From the NCBI RefSeq assembly GCF_000237925.1, contig NW_017386025.1, forward strand, positions 2,650,215-2,714,214: a stretch of DNA of 64,000 nt, read 5' to 3'. This document shows, piece by piece, positions 21,601-31,611 of the stretch; position 1 is the first letter of the stretch, and the number at the start of each line of letters is the position of its first letter. The stretch is from Schistosoma mansoni. Lineage: Eukaryota > Platyhelminthes > Trematoda > Strigeidida > Schistosomatidae. The notes under the pieces are model-generated. The model was not told the origin of the DNA, ran no database searches, and worked only from the letters and a program-made list of their open reading frames with translations. A program made the position numbers and the translations under genes.

Positions 21601-24015
21601 AATCATAACTTATAATTTTTTAATAATATAAACATTATGGACGGATAACTGTAATATATCTACTCCACTAAAAATAACAAACGACTATACGTATTGTTAC
21701 TTAATCATATCTTATCCTAATTGTTCATTAGAGGATTCAAACCAATTTCTAGTAATCTCTAATACAATCAATTTAACACGCTGATGTGGTCATTAAAATG
21801 TCAAAAGTTGTATAAGCTTTGTATCAGTTATTTCAATTTTGATCCTCCTTACATAGTGTTCCCATCACACTTCAACAATCGGTCAAAGATATTAAGGATA
21901 TTTTAAACTGTATATTTAATATTCGATAGGCAATTACAAGTCTTGTCAGTACTACAGGTTAGGTATATTGACAACTGTAAATTGAATGAATGTTTAGTGT
22001 GCATTTCAATATTACTTTCTCTACTAATTTGATACGATTTGTTAGTTTTAATATTCTTATATACAAACAAAACAGCCTGTTTTCTTACTGATAATTTAAT
22101 ATTCATATATGATTAATCAGACTTAAAAATGAATTTACAGTGTAAAGTTCCAGTTAATTTATGACTTGTACGGAGGTAGCCTATTTGTTAAGTATAGCGG
22201 TAACTTATTAATGAAAGCATTCAATCCCAATTTTGAATCCTATCCATACCTACTTTGGCTTTGTGCAACTATTTGATATCACTAACAATCACACCTTAAA
22301 TGTAACCTAAAGCTGGGTAGAATTCACTATTATTAGTTCTACCATTATCATACTAATGAGTTTTTTGACTTTTCGCTGACACCTTTTAACTCTTGTGCAA
22401 ATTCGTGTATATCGATTTCGCATAAGATTTTCCAAGTATTTATAATGATAATCAACACTAGATTCTAAGACTTTTTAAAAAAATGCGATCTGCTGTCTGA
22501 TTTAGCTATTAACGCTTGACCAAATAAAAATTAATCTTCACAAAGAGTTCTATTTGCTGAACAATAATATGTTTTTAACTTATGTTTATTTACAATGATT
22601 GTACTATATATGGACAATAAGTTTTCGACTTATTTTGATAATCCTCGTATTTTCTATAACTCATTAATATTCACAGTTCACTTACCATACAACCTTGACA
22701 TATCCTTATAATTTTATATAGTTGAGATCATGAATCAATTGAAGCTAGACCACCATGGAAAACCTGGAAGCACTGATGGTCTAGCTTCAATTGATTCATG
22801 ATCTCAACTATATAAAATTACTAAAATCTCCACTAAACCCCCTTCTGATATCCTTATAATTTAAAATTGTACATATTTAATCTTATCTGTAAAATATTTG
22901 TAAATAAACTCAGAAAATAAGTGATATTTGTTATAAAATTGTGGCCAATTTAATAGTTTAGTGAATTGAGTAGTCTGTTGAGAATCAAATTAAATTACTT
23001 TTAAATTCTATCGATATTTACCATCATAAATATAATCAAGATTTTTCCACAATATATTTTAGACACAGGGTATTAGGGAATAATGGTAAATCAGTTGATG
23101 AGGTCATGAATCTTTGTCGACTGAGATGGTTGGGCCACGTGTTACGTATGCCTAAACACCGATCACCACGACGCGCTATGCTGACTAGTATTGGGGATGG
23201 TTGGAAGAGAGTTAGGGGCGGCCAAACCAAAACATGGCATCAGAGCTTGAAGTCACTAACTTCTAGTCTGAGTCATGTTGGTAGATGCAGACTACTTGGT
23301 TGGGGTCCGCGTGACTATCGTAACCAATGGTCGGAGACTGTGTGTGACATGGCTCAGACTCGATCACAATGGCGCAGGTGTATACATTTTTTGTCTTCCT
23401 TTAAACCGTGAGATTAAAATCGCTCCAGATCTGTCTTTCTTCCTATACTATATCCTTATATACAATCTTTCTTTTCTATATTACCACCACTAAATTATTT
23501 ACTATGAATTCGGTGTTTATCTTGTTGTACTAACGAGGTATGGCAACTTGGACCGATGCATATATGTGCCTGGCCCTGCGTTGTAGCTGACTGATTGACA
23601 ATATATTTTAAATTGTGGATAGAAAAAAACACTTGCAATTTTCGAATTACTATATTTAACTTTTTTTTAAAAAATTTTTTTGTTTAAAAAACAACAACAA
23701 CAGGAAGTTGAACCAATGGCCCGTGAATCAGATAATATACATGTAGCTGCTTTAGCATTAGCTGTTGAATTACCTATTTATGTAGAAAATTGTCAACAAT
23801 CGGGTGAATTAAATCGTATCGAATTTCCTGCATATAGTGATTTATTATTAGATAATGTCGGTGAAACAAGCAATAATGATCATGATATTCACAATAAACA
23901 AGTATCTAATGATAAAAATTCTTTTATTAATAATTATAAACAGAATAATAGTTCACCACCAGTTACATTATTGTATAGACCAGGTCATTATGATATATTA
24001 TATCCTAATTCATGA
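12589..24015 (+). CDS. OTUB1: Otubain, OTUB1-type deubiquitinating cysteine protease (8 exons proposed)
   Basis: A host gene for an OTU-family isopeptidase that cleaves ubiquitin chains (OTUB1 prefers Lys48 links) and can also restrain E2 enzymes in cytosol and nucleus. Proposed exons: 12589-12595, 12625-12677, 12714-12866, 13929-14053, 16072-16156, 19589-19695, 20904-20994, 23704-24015; the sum is 933 bases, 310 residues. Exons from 13929 on join in phase with GT/AG borders and align block by block with human OTUB1: LRRDGNCFYRAFGFAY (catalytic Asp and Cys), TQFTVEDFHEQF, NDQAYSDYYVVFLR, INQFCETEVEPM, LLYRPGHYDILYP (catalytic His). The first exons are less certain, especially the 3' border of exon 3, where 12866 or 12875 both keep phase. 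An Asn-rich insert of about 35 residues precedes the His block. Gene symbol is by family resemblance. Confidence 0.85.
12714..12866 (+). CDS. OTUB1: Otubain exon 3 (3' border uncertain)
   Basis: After a 36-base intron (12678-12713, GTAATT...CTATAG) the frame reads PLSTLDEDFTGHLVYLEKLK and NYEFRNKFTKWLKN, aligning with the OTUB1 region between the N-terminal helix and the catalytic loop. Acceptors at 12714 and 12720 both keep phase. Donors in phase with the next exon occur after 12866 and 12875. A further 36-base phase-0 intron, 12782-12817, is possible but would remove the best-aligned residues. Confidence 0.55.
12867..13928 (+). other. Otubain intron 3
   Basis: AT-rich intron sequence. A small candidate exon at 13271-13311, bounded by AG and GTAAGT and open in one frame, shows no similarity to otubain and would add a non-conserved insert; it is not included. 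Confidence 0.5.
13929..14053 (+). CDS. OTUB1: Otubain exon 4, catalytic Asp/Cys loop
   Basis: Acceptor TTTCCAACAG ends at 13928; the exon reads LMKQNYRGIRRLRRDGNCFY and then RAFGFAYIEYLLNGK, closing with a split Arg codon before GT at 14054. The DGNC motif holds the catalytic Cys and the nearby Asp of OTU proteases. Confidence 0.9.
14054..16071 (+). other. Otubain intron 4
   Basis: About 2 kb of AT-rich intron. No reading frame or RNA gene was recognised. A segment around 14560-14660 has the more balanced composition of an old repeat but was not identified. Confidence 0.6.
16072..16156 (+). CDS. OTUB1: Otubain exon 5
   Basis: Begins after TTTTTTAG, completes the split Arg codon, and reads FKKKCDECKDTLIANGYTQF then TVEDFHEQ, ending before GTAGAT. 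It aligns with the FKA...GFTEFTIEDFH stretch of human OTUB1. Confidence 0.9.
16202..18600 (-). mobile_element. RTE-like LINE in antisense within otubain intron 5
   Basis: A degraded RTE-type non-LTR retrotransposon, opposite to the host gene. From high to low coordinates: endonuclease blocks (VDVCCLSETRIQDSG about 18050, SFVISAYAPTD about 17780, VVLAGDLNAQG about 17660), then RT blocks (NYRGISLLPIASKLL about 17240, EEQAGFRSGRGCIDHIF about 17145, NSGVRQGCPISPFLFNF about 16860, a YADD-like region about 16735) and the C-terminal MYLGSYISAGG and RRIADIQWQHHVSNAEVRHR blocks (16573-16270). Stops and frame changes split it, and the usual RWLGHVLRM tail is absent. The element resembles the SR2/RTE group of schistosomes. 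It contains an internal inverted repeat (about 17532-17636 against 18475-18583). Confidence 0.75.
17532..18583. repeat. Inverted repeat of about 105 bp inside the RTE copy
   Basis: The arm at 17532-17636 is about 90% the reverse complement of 18475-18583, including the shared stretch ACCATGGGACTGCATCTCCT. The spacer holds most of the endonuclease region. It may record an internal rearrangement or insertion of a second 5' fragment. Confidence 0.65.
18601..19588 (+). other. Otubain intron 5, distal part
   Basis: AT-rich intron beyond the RTE copy. Short open frames at 18661-18933 and 18896-19084 show no family features and are taken as chance. Confidence 0.5.
19589..19695 (+). CDS. OTUB1: Otubain exon 6
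   Basis: Follows the acceptor AATATTAG and reads FVGMVDRFTVDGGTLEELEG then VFNDQAYSDYYVVFLR, with the last Arg codon split before GTTAGC. It corresponds to the FNDQSTSDYLVVYLR block of human OTUB1, part of the ubiquitin-binding surface. Confidence 0.9.
19696..20903 (+). other. Otubain intron 6
   Basis: AT-rich intron of about 1.2 kb. The stretch from about 20280 to 20800 is less AT-rich and may contain an old repeat; no family was recognised. Confidence 0.55.
20904..20994 (+). CDS. OTUB1: Otubain exon 7
   Basis: Acceptor CGCTTTTAG ends at 20903; the exon completes the Arg codon and reads LLVSAYIQKNAGYFVNFIDE then GKTINQFCET before the donor GTAAGT. It matches the LLTSGYLQ...EFCQQ region of OTUB1. 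Confidence 0.9.
20995..22708 (+). other. Otubain intron 7, proximal part
   Basis: AT-rich. The stretch 21040-21600 looks like an interspersed repeat of mixed composition, but no terminal repeats or coding blocks were found. An open frame at 21903-22106 on the minus strand is low-complexity and taken as chance. Confidence 0.5.
22700..22862. repeat. Foldback insertion with 15-bp direct repeats
   Basis: Perfect inverted arms of 44 bases at 22709-22752 and 22777-22820 enclose a 24-base loop (22753-22776). The whole is flanked by the direct repeat ATATCCTTATAATTT at 22700-22714 and 22848-22862. The direct repeats suggest a target-site duplication of LINE-type length. The piece ends in a C-rich CTAAACCCCCTTCTG tail. 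Confidence 0.8.
23055..23450 (+). mobile_element. RTE-like LINE 3' end fragment in otubain intron 7
   Basis: The plus strand reads the last part of an RTE ORF2: FRHRVLGNNGKSVDEV, CRLRWLGHVLRMPKHRSPRR, a GGQTKTWHQSLKSL block and LGWGPRDYRNQWSETVCDMA, ending at TGA 23409-23411. Open from about 23059 to the stop. It is 5'-truncated just before the RHR-x-LG motif. This tail is exactly the part missing from the antisense copy at 16.2 kb. Confidence 0.75.
23704..24015 (+). CDS. OTUB1: Otubain last exon, catalytic His block
   Basis: Acceptor CAACAACAACAG ends at 23703. The exon reads EVEPMARESDNIHVAALALA, matching EVEPMCKESDHIHIIALAQA of OTUB1, and ends with LLYRPGHYDILYPNS and TGA. His and Asp of the RPGHYD motif complete the active site. 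An Asn-rich stretch of about 35 residues (GETSNNDHD through YKQNNSS) is inserted where human OTUB1 has a short loop. Confidence 0.92.
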   Translation, partial: EVEPMARESDNIHVAALALAVELPIYVENCQQSGELNRIEFPAYSDLLLDNVGETSNNDHDIHNKQVSNDKNSFINNYKQNNSSPPVTLLYRPGHYDILYPNS

Positions 24016-24860
24016 AACTATTAAACAAACTAATCAGATTGAAATTGTTAAATGGAATAATACTTTATGTATCATTAATAATCAATATTACAGTAGGTTT
24101 TTATGTTTTGGATGTTACTTTATAATTTAGATTAACTTTCAATGATGATTTTTTTTGTTGTTGCTGTGTTTGTCTGTATGTGTGCTTATGTATTTCTGGG
24201 GATTATTTTCTTTTTTTTGTAATATGATGCCTTTCACTAAAGAATAATTCAATCGATAGTAAAATATCTTTTTTTAGATTGTTTCTTTTAAAGAAATTGC
24301 GTAGACTATTTTATTACGTTTTTCTGTTTGTTACTTTTTAACCACTACTGGACTTCACTTAATTTAACTTAAATTACGACAAGGATATGTTGGTGATAAG
24401 ATATATTTCAAAGAACTGGGTCAACTATGTACAGTAATGAAAACGCAAGAACTTACATATAATTTGCATGAGGAACTTCTGGCGTCTTCTTGAGTCATGT
24501 ACTAAAGTTGAACAGTTAATAATGAATCAGTCAGGGTATTTTCATTCGATAACTCAATGGCCGTGCAATCATAAGGGTCCTATCCTCCCAACACCTCCCT
24601 TTTGATGGAGTTTGTAGGATCTATGGTCGGCATCCACTTCTATCAACTTGACTAGGCCGCTTTTGACCTGTTCATCTTTCTCATAGTAAAAAGTATGGCT
24701 CCTTTTTTGTATGGACCAGAACTTACTCAGTGTTGCTAGAAGTTTTGTCTCGAAGGTATTTATGAGAATATCGAGTTGTATTATATGGTGGTTTTTATTG
24801 CTGGAGATGGACGTTAATTTTTCAGTTGCGTTTTATTTGACTCCAGTGAAATCGGACTAA
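24016..24860. other. Otubain 3' flank
   Basis: AT-rich sequence expected to contain the otubain 3' untranslated region. No clear AATAAA was placed with confidence close to the stop; AGAATAATTC near 24241 is only a weak candidate. The remainder to the dispersed repeat shows nothing recognisable. Confidence 0.35.
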
Positions 24861-25290
24861 TGATCGTTATCGAATGATTGATGTTGAAATATACATCCTA
24901 GCTACCCTTGTACATAATCATCAACTTGAATCGCGTTAGTGAATAACGGAATTAAATAAATCGAATACGGAAATGGATTTTTTAATACATATATTTCGTG
25001 CAATCGTTGATCGTAAAGCGAAGCAAAACAAGATAATGTTCAATAGAGAGGGTGAGCGAGCCAACTCAATTTAGCCGAGAGTGAATCAACATTTGTAGTC
25101 ACAAAAAATAAGTTACAGACATATGATGAGTAGAGTAAGTAATTTACACACATATGATCATATAAAAAACAGTCAAGATTAATAAGCGAATAAGTGACAG
25201 GGTAAAATATGGCTTGTGAAGAACCAATAGATTGGTCTGTTCAGAAGCTAGAATAACCTATGTAGGCTAGACATAGTACCAGTCCCTACA
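24861..25290 (+). repeat. Dispersed repeat, copy 2 (LTR-like)
   Basis: Same repeat and orientation as 9031-9440. It starts TGATCGTTATCG and ends AGTCCCTACA, so it has TG...CA ends, but no target duplication was seen. Confidence 0.6.
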
Positions 25291-26162
25291 ATTCCAATTA
25301 ATTTGCGCATCACACTAAGCTATAAAATCAACTAACATTTCATACATCGCTATCGTTTTTCGCCAGATTCAGCTGCCTTTCGGTTTAGAGTGTTTTTCAC
25401 AATAGTTCATAGTGAGTACTTTCTAACCAAAATTAAACTGTCGTTTCTGCGCTCCATGGTTTTGGTCGACTTTCTTCTCCATGTCTCTGTCTCGATGGAA
25501 CTTTATCCGGTACGTGACAAATGACTTCTGGAGACGTATGCAGTTTTCATCCAGCAAAACACCATCTACCGTTTGGATATACAGAAAACTCTTTGGAATC
25601 TTTTCCCCGTTCACTCTCATATCTGTGCGGAGCGTACTTGTATGTACCTATAAACCCTTGCACTTGTCCAATCGATTGAGGATGGCAGGATCATGGTTGA
25701 AATGGATTAACTCCGTTCTGTCGATAAAGAAGGCTAAGACTAGCGGTTAACAGTTTTCAACAACTATTGACTCCAGATACCAGAAAATGGCTGTCTAAGA
25801 AAATTCCTTACAGAGTAATAGATAAATTCCTTCCTATTAATAAATTCTACACTGGCGGAATGGATATAAAAAAAATTTTCAAGAAAAAAATCGGAAAATG
25901 AAACTGTAAACCATAAACTGTAATGTGAGGTTGAAAATGACAATAAAAATATCAGTCCAGTTTATTTACGAATTAATCATATATTATAAATCTATATAAA
26001 TCATAAGTTATAAATCTCACACAATTATAGTAAAATATCAGCGTTAAAGATTACAGAAAACCGATAAGATCGAGCACATGAGGTTGGTCTGAAGACTGTG
26101 TACATGTACTAATATGAACATGAAGCGATCACTTGCTCAAATGAGTGTATGCAAAAAGATTA
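25291..26162. other. Spacer before the tRNA arrays, no gene recognised
   Basis: Contains two overlapping open frames on opposite strands near 25423-25750 in GC-richer sequence; neither shows a recognisable domain. They may be part of an unidentified element. The rest is AT-rich. The left edge of the tandem array lies at about 26162, where similarity to the repeat unit begins (TGTGGACATACTGCAAG). Confidence 0.35.
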
Positions 26163-26323
26163 CTGTGGACATACTGCAAGTGGGACGACTAATCAATATG
26201 TCACCGAACATTTTGTGTTTGACTGTCGATGTGAGCATGTGACAGATGATAGTGTCAGTGGTCGGGAAATGCTTGTTGGTGTAGATCTAGAGATGAGTGT
26301 TTTGTAGATTGGCGTTGGGTGTG

Positions 26324-26327
26324 AAAA
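26324..26327 (-). terminator. Pol III T4 terminator of tRNA-Glu, unit 1
   Basis: TTTT on the gene strand, 2 bases past the discriminator. The equivalent site is kept in 14 of the 21 intact tRNA-Glu genes and changed to three or fewer consecutive T in seven (30617, 40835, 45134, 47519, 48994, 54933, 63764). Confidence 0.85.
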
Positions 26328-26329
26328 CT

Positions 26330-26401
26330 CTCCCGCGCCGGGAGTCGAACCCGGGCCGCCTGGGTGAAAGCCAGGAATCCTAACCGCTAGACCACGCGGG
26401 A
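26330..26401 (-). tRNA. tRNA-Glu(UUC), unit 1
   Basis: Full cloverleaf on the minus strand: 7-bp acceptor stem with all pairs (TCCCGCG with CGCGGGA), D-arm with A box TGGTCTAGCGG, anticodon loop CTTTCAC with TTC at plus positions 26366-26368, perfect B box GGTTCGACTCC, discriminator G. No intron and no encoded CCA. A TTTT terminator (plus-strand AAAA at 26324-26327) lies 2 bases past the gene. Read by Pol III; decodes GAA. Confidence 0.97.
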
Positions 26402-26876
26402 CAATCAATTGTCGAACAGAATTACACACATCACCACTCACAACTACCAACATGCACATACACGATATGTCCACATAATACTACAGTCAATATCAAATTC
26501 ACCAACACATACGCAACAATATTCATCACACAAGCATCGTGAACTCACTATTCCAGCATACTCATCACCACTTCAACTAACAACACACCCAACAACGCCA
26601 TTGTCATCATCAACACCATCATTATCATCGTCATCATCTTTATCAACAACGACAGCAGCAACATCCTACTCATCCACGCACACCCACCCACCCCCACACA
26701 CACAAACCGGTTACCGTCGCATTTTCATACACAACACCTCACACTATCTGGACTGAGAAGTCACAGTTACCGATCTACCGACCGATAAATTGTCAGGAAA
26801 TCGTAGGTGTTGGGAATAACACCACTCATCTACATATTACTCTTCACTTACTTCCACAGACTGCAAGGTCACACAT

Positions 26877-26930
26877 ATATTTGTTCCTTTGTGTGAGTGA
26901 GTGAGTGAGTGAGTGAGCGAGCGGATTCAT
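26877..26930. repeat. (GTGA)n microsatellite, first of three per array I unit
   Basis: A GTGA/GAGT tetranucleotide run ending in GCGAGCG. Equivalents recur in every array I unit with different copy numbers. Two other runs in unit 1 lie at about 27978-28019 and 28266-28290; the middle one is also present in array II beside GAATGAATG and GGGAGGGAG runs. Confidence 0.9.
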
Positions 26931-27304
26931 GTGTGCGCAAGTGTATGTGTGTGTGACTGTGTGTGTATACATGCATGTCAATATGAACCTACACATTGAA
27001 TCACAATAGATTTCCATCAAATTCATTGTGTACATGCAACAATCCACCTGGTTCATTAAACATCATCATTTACGGTCTGCGACCAGCTGAATGTGCTGAC
27101 CATTAAGACAGACTACGACAGAGAGAACTAAATGGAAGGAGAGTGAAAGACTGAATGTGAGTGGAGGTGTGATGGAGAGGAATGTGGAATGTTACACGGA
27201 GCTCAAGTGAAAACACGAGATTGGATTGTGAGGAGGATCGCTTAGTGGTGGCACGTGATTACAGTGATGCAAATGATGTTTGATAGCGGTAGAACGTGTC
27301 GGCG

Positions 27305-27308
27305 AAAA
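27305..27308 (-). terminator. Pol III T4 terminator of tRNA-Phe, unit 1
   Basis: TTTT on the gene strand after a 16-base trailer. It is kept in all ten tRNA-Phe units. Confidence 0.85.
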
Positions 27309-27324
27309 GTGGAAGCCAGTCGCC

Positions 27325-27397
27325 TGCCGGAACCCGGGATCGAACCGGGGACATTTAGATCTTCAGTCTAACGCTCTCCCAACTGAGCTACTCCGGC
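27325..27397 (-). tRNA. tRNA-Phe(GAA), unit 1
   Basis: 73-base cloverleaf: acceptor GCCGGAG with TTCCGGC (last pair G-T), A box TAGCTCAGTTGG, anticodon loop CTGAAGA with GAA, B box GGTTCGATCCC, discriminator A. Very close to animal cytosolic tRNA-Phe. T4 terminator (plus AAAA 27305-27308) lies 16 bases past the gene. No intron. Confidence 0.97.
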
Positions 27398-28469
27398 GAC
27401 GTGGGTTCGCACAATCACATCCATTCACACTCACAAGTATATCTTCATCCACAATACACACACAACACACGACCAATCCAATATCAACATCAACACAAAC
27501 ATCAAAATTCTAACAAACAGACAGACACCAACAACAAGCACACCAGTTCATAGAACAATCCTCAACAACACACATCCTCCAACACCGACACACTATCCAA
27601 CTACACTGATCAACACAACCAATTTATTTCTCAACACATACTTCCACCACTCACTTCACTTGATCCATTCACACATTGGAATGAGAAGACGAAGTATGTC
27701 ACCATCTCATCTCATCCCACTCCACTTGCACAAACACAATCAACGCTGTCCGTTTACGAACAACTCTTCAAACAATATTCAGACAGAGTTCACATATCAG
27801 TAGTCGGCCATATATGCACGTGACGATGATCATCATAACAACGATAATGATCGTGTGAATAATAAATAAGAATTGTTGGCATCATTCAATGCTGTATGAT
27901 TAGACAAAGTTGACGAGTGCTCAACACAATGTTGGAGTGTGTTTGACTGAATGACTGATTGACTGGATGAATGAATGGGTGAGTGAGTGAGTGAGTGAGT
28001 GAGTGAGTGAGTGAGTGACTATCCGACTGAATGACTGATATGAGCACACCGATCCGTAGGGATCGGACGTTCCGATTGGTTGATAGTGAGAGACCAGATT
28101 GATTGATGAATCATATTTGTTCATATGGTTTTCAATGGCTCACTGTGTGTTGCCTCACCTTCTCTACTTTCACGAATCGAGGAATGAGTCGAGGAGAATC
28201 GAATTGTTGGAAGATTCAGTGTAAATTCACATGACAGGTTGTTTGTTTCTTGAGAGGTGTTGAAATGAGTGAGTGAGTGAGTGAGTGTGTGTGAATAGAG
28301 TATTGTGGACATACTGCAAGTGGAACGACTAATCAATATGTCACCGAACATTTTGTGTTTGACTGTCGATGTGAGCATGTGACAGATGATAGTGTCAGTG
28401 GTCGGGAAATGCTTGTTGGTGTAGATCTAGAGATGAGTGTTGTGTAGATTGGCGTTGGGTGTGAAAACT

Positions 28470-28541
28470 CTCCCGCGCCGGGAGTCGAACCCGGGCCGCC
28501 TGGGTGAAAGCCAGGAATCCTAACCGCTAGACCACGCGGGA
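28470..28541 (-). tRNA. tRNA-Glu(UUC), unit 2
   Basis: Same 72-base gene as at 26330, anticodon TTC, intact stems and boxes, TTTT terminator present just downstream. Confidence 0.97.
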
Positions 28542-29460
28542 CAATCAATTGTCGAACAGAATTACACACATCACCACTCACAACTACCAACATGCACATA
28601 CACGATATGTCCACATAATACTACAGTCAATATCAAATTCACCAACACATACGCAACAATATTCATCACACAAGCATCGTGAACTCACTATTCCAGCATA
28701 CTCATCACCACTTCAACTAACAACACACCCAACAACGCCATTGTCATCATCAACACCATCATTATCATCGTCATCATCTTTATCAACAACGACTGCAGCA
28801 ACATCCTACTCATCCACGCACACCCACCCACCCCCACACACACAAACCGGTTACCGTCGCATTTTCATACACAACACCTCACACTATCTGGACTGAGAAG
28901 TCACAGTTACCGATCTACCGACCGATAAATTGTCAGGAAATCGTAGGTGTTGGGAATAACACCACTCATCTACATATTACTCTTCACTTACTTCCACAGA
29001 CTGCAAGGTCACACATATATTTGTTCCTTTGTGTGAGTGAGTGAGTGAGTGAGTGAGTGAGCGAGCGGATTCATGTGTGCGCAAGTGTATGTGTGTGTGA
29101 CTGTGTGTGTATACATGCATGTCAATATGAACCACAATAGATTTCCATCAAATTCATTGTGTACATGCAACAATCCACCTGGTTCATTAAACATCATCAT
29201 TTACGGTCTGGTCTGCGACCAGCTGAATGTGCTGACCATTAAGACAGACTACGACAGAGAGAACTAAATGGAAGGAGAGTGAAAGACTGAATGTGAGTGG
29301 AGGTGTGATGGAGAGGAATGTGGAATGTTACACGGAGCTCAAGTGAAAACACGAGATTGGATTGTGAGGAGGATCGCTTAGTGGTGGCACGTGATTACAG
29401 TGATGCAAATGATGTTTGATAGCGGTAGAACGTGTCGGCGAAAAGTGGAAGCCAGTCGCC

Positions 29461-29533
29461 TGCCGGAACCCGGGATCGAACCGGGGACATTTAGATCTTC
29501 AGTCTAACGCTCTCCCAACTGAGCTACTCTGGC
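29461..29533 (-). tRNA. tRNA-Phe(GAA), unit 2, acceptor mismatch
   Basis: As in unit 1 except that acceptor base G4 is A (plus strand CTCTGGC), giving an A-C mismatch at pair 4-69. T4 terminator present. Confidence 0.93.
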
Positions 29534-30616
29534 GACGTGGGTTCGCACAATCACATCCATTCACACTCACAAGTATATCTTCATCCACAATACACACACA
29601 ACACACGACCAATCCAATATCAACATCAACACAAACATCAAAATTCTAACAAACAGACAGACACCAACAACAAGCACACCAGTTCATAGAACAATCCTCA
29701 ACAACACACATCCTCCAACACCGACACACTATCCAACTACACTGATCAACACAACCAATTTATTTCTCAACACATACTTCCACCACTCACTTCACTTGAT
29801 CCATTCACACATTGGAATGAGAAGACGAAGTATGTCACCATCTCATCTCATCCCACTCCACTTGCACAAACACAATCAACGCTGTCCGTTTACGAACAAC
29901 TCTTCAAACAATATTCAGACAGAGTTCACATATCAGTAGTCGGCCATATATGCACGTGACGATGATCATCATAACAACGATAATGATCGTGTGAATAATA
30001 AATAAGAATTGTTGGCATCATTCAATGCTGTATGATTAGACAAAGTTGACGAGTGCTCAGCAAATGTGTTCAACACAATGTTGGAGTGTGTTTGACTGAA
30101 TGACTGATTGACTGGATGAATGAATGGGTGAGTGAGTGAGTGAGTGAGTGACTATCCGACTGAATGACTGATATGAGCACACCGATCCGATGTGCGTGGA
30201 TTGTAGGGATCGGACGTTCCGATTGGTTGATAGTGAGAGACCAGATTGATTGATGAATCATATTTGTTCATATGGTTTTCAATGGCTCACTGTGTGTTGC
30301 CTCACCTTCTCTACTTTCACGAATCGAGGAATGAGTCGAGGAGAATCGAATTGTTGGAAGATTCAGTGTAAATTCACATGACAGGTTGTTTGTTTCTTGA
30401 GAGGTGTTGAAATGAGTGAGTGAGTGAGTGAGTGTGTGTGAATAGAGTATTGTGGACATACTGCAAGTGGAACGACTAATCAATATGTCACCGAACATTT
30501 TGTGTTTGACTGTCGATGTGAGCATGTGACAGATGATAGTGTCAGTGGTCGGGAAATGCTTGTTGGTGTAGATCTAGAGATGAGTGTTGTGTAGATTGGT
30601 GTTGGGTGTGAAGACT

Positions 30617-30688
30617 CTCCCGCGCCGGGAGTCGAACCCGGGCCGCCTGGGTGAAAGCCAGGAATCCTAACCGCTAGACCACGCGGGA
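30617..30688 (-). tRNA. tRNA-Glu(UUC), unit 3, terminator changed
   Basis: Gene body identical to unit 1. The downstream run reads GTCTTC instead of GTTTTC on the gene strand (plus strand GAAGAC), so the close T4 terminator is lost. Confidence 0.95.
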
Positions 30689-31611
30689 CAATCAATTGTC
30701 GAACAGAATTACACACATCACCACTCACAACTACCAACATGCACATACACGATATGTCCACATAATACTACAGTCAATATCAAATTCACCAACACATACG
30801 CAACAATATTCATCACACAAGCATCGTGAACTCACTATTCCAGCATACTCATCACCACTTCAACTAACAACACACCCAACAACGCCATTGTCATCATCAA
30901 CACCATCATTATCATCGTCATCATCTTTATCAACAACGACTGCAGCAACATCCTACTCATCCACGCACACCCACCCACCCCCACACACACAAACCGGTTA
31001 CCGTCGCATTTTCATACACAACACCTCACACTATCTGGACTGAGAAGTCACAGTTACCGATCTACCGACCGATAAATTGTCAGGAAATCGTAGGTGTTGG
31101 GAATAACACCACTCATCTACATATTACTCTTCACTTACTTCCACAGACTGCAAGGTCACACATATATTTGTTCCTTTGTGTGAGTGAGTGAGTGAGTGAG
31201 TGAGCGAGCGGATTCATGTGTGCGCAAGTGTATGTGTGTGTGACTGTGTGTGTATACATGCATGTCAATATGAACCTACACATTGAATCACAATAGATTT
31301 CCATCAAATTCATTGTGTACATGCAACAATCCACCTGGTTCATTAAACATCATCATTTACGGTCTGCGACCAGCTGAATGTGCTGACCATTAAGACAGAC
31401 TACGACAGAGAGAACTAAATGGAAGGAGAGTGAAAGACTGAATGTGAGTGGAGGTGTGATGGAGGGGAATGTGGAATGTTACACGGAGCTCAAGTGAAAA
31501 CACGAGATTGGATTGTGAGGAGGATCGCTTAGTGGTGGCACGTGATTACAGTGATGCAAATGATGTTTGATAGCGGTAGAACGTGTCGGCGAAAAGTGGA
31601 AGCCAGTCGCC

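Noticed and set aside
25423-25750. Overlapping open frames on opposite strands
   Set aside because: No recognisable domain on either strand and no link to neighbouring elements; kept only as unexplained spacer.
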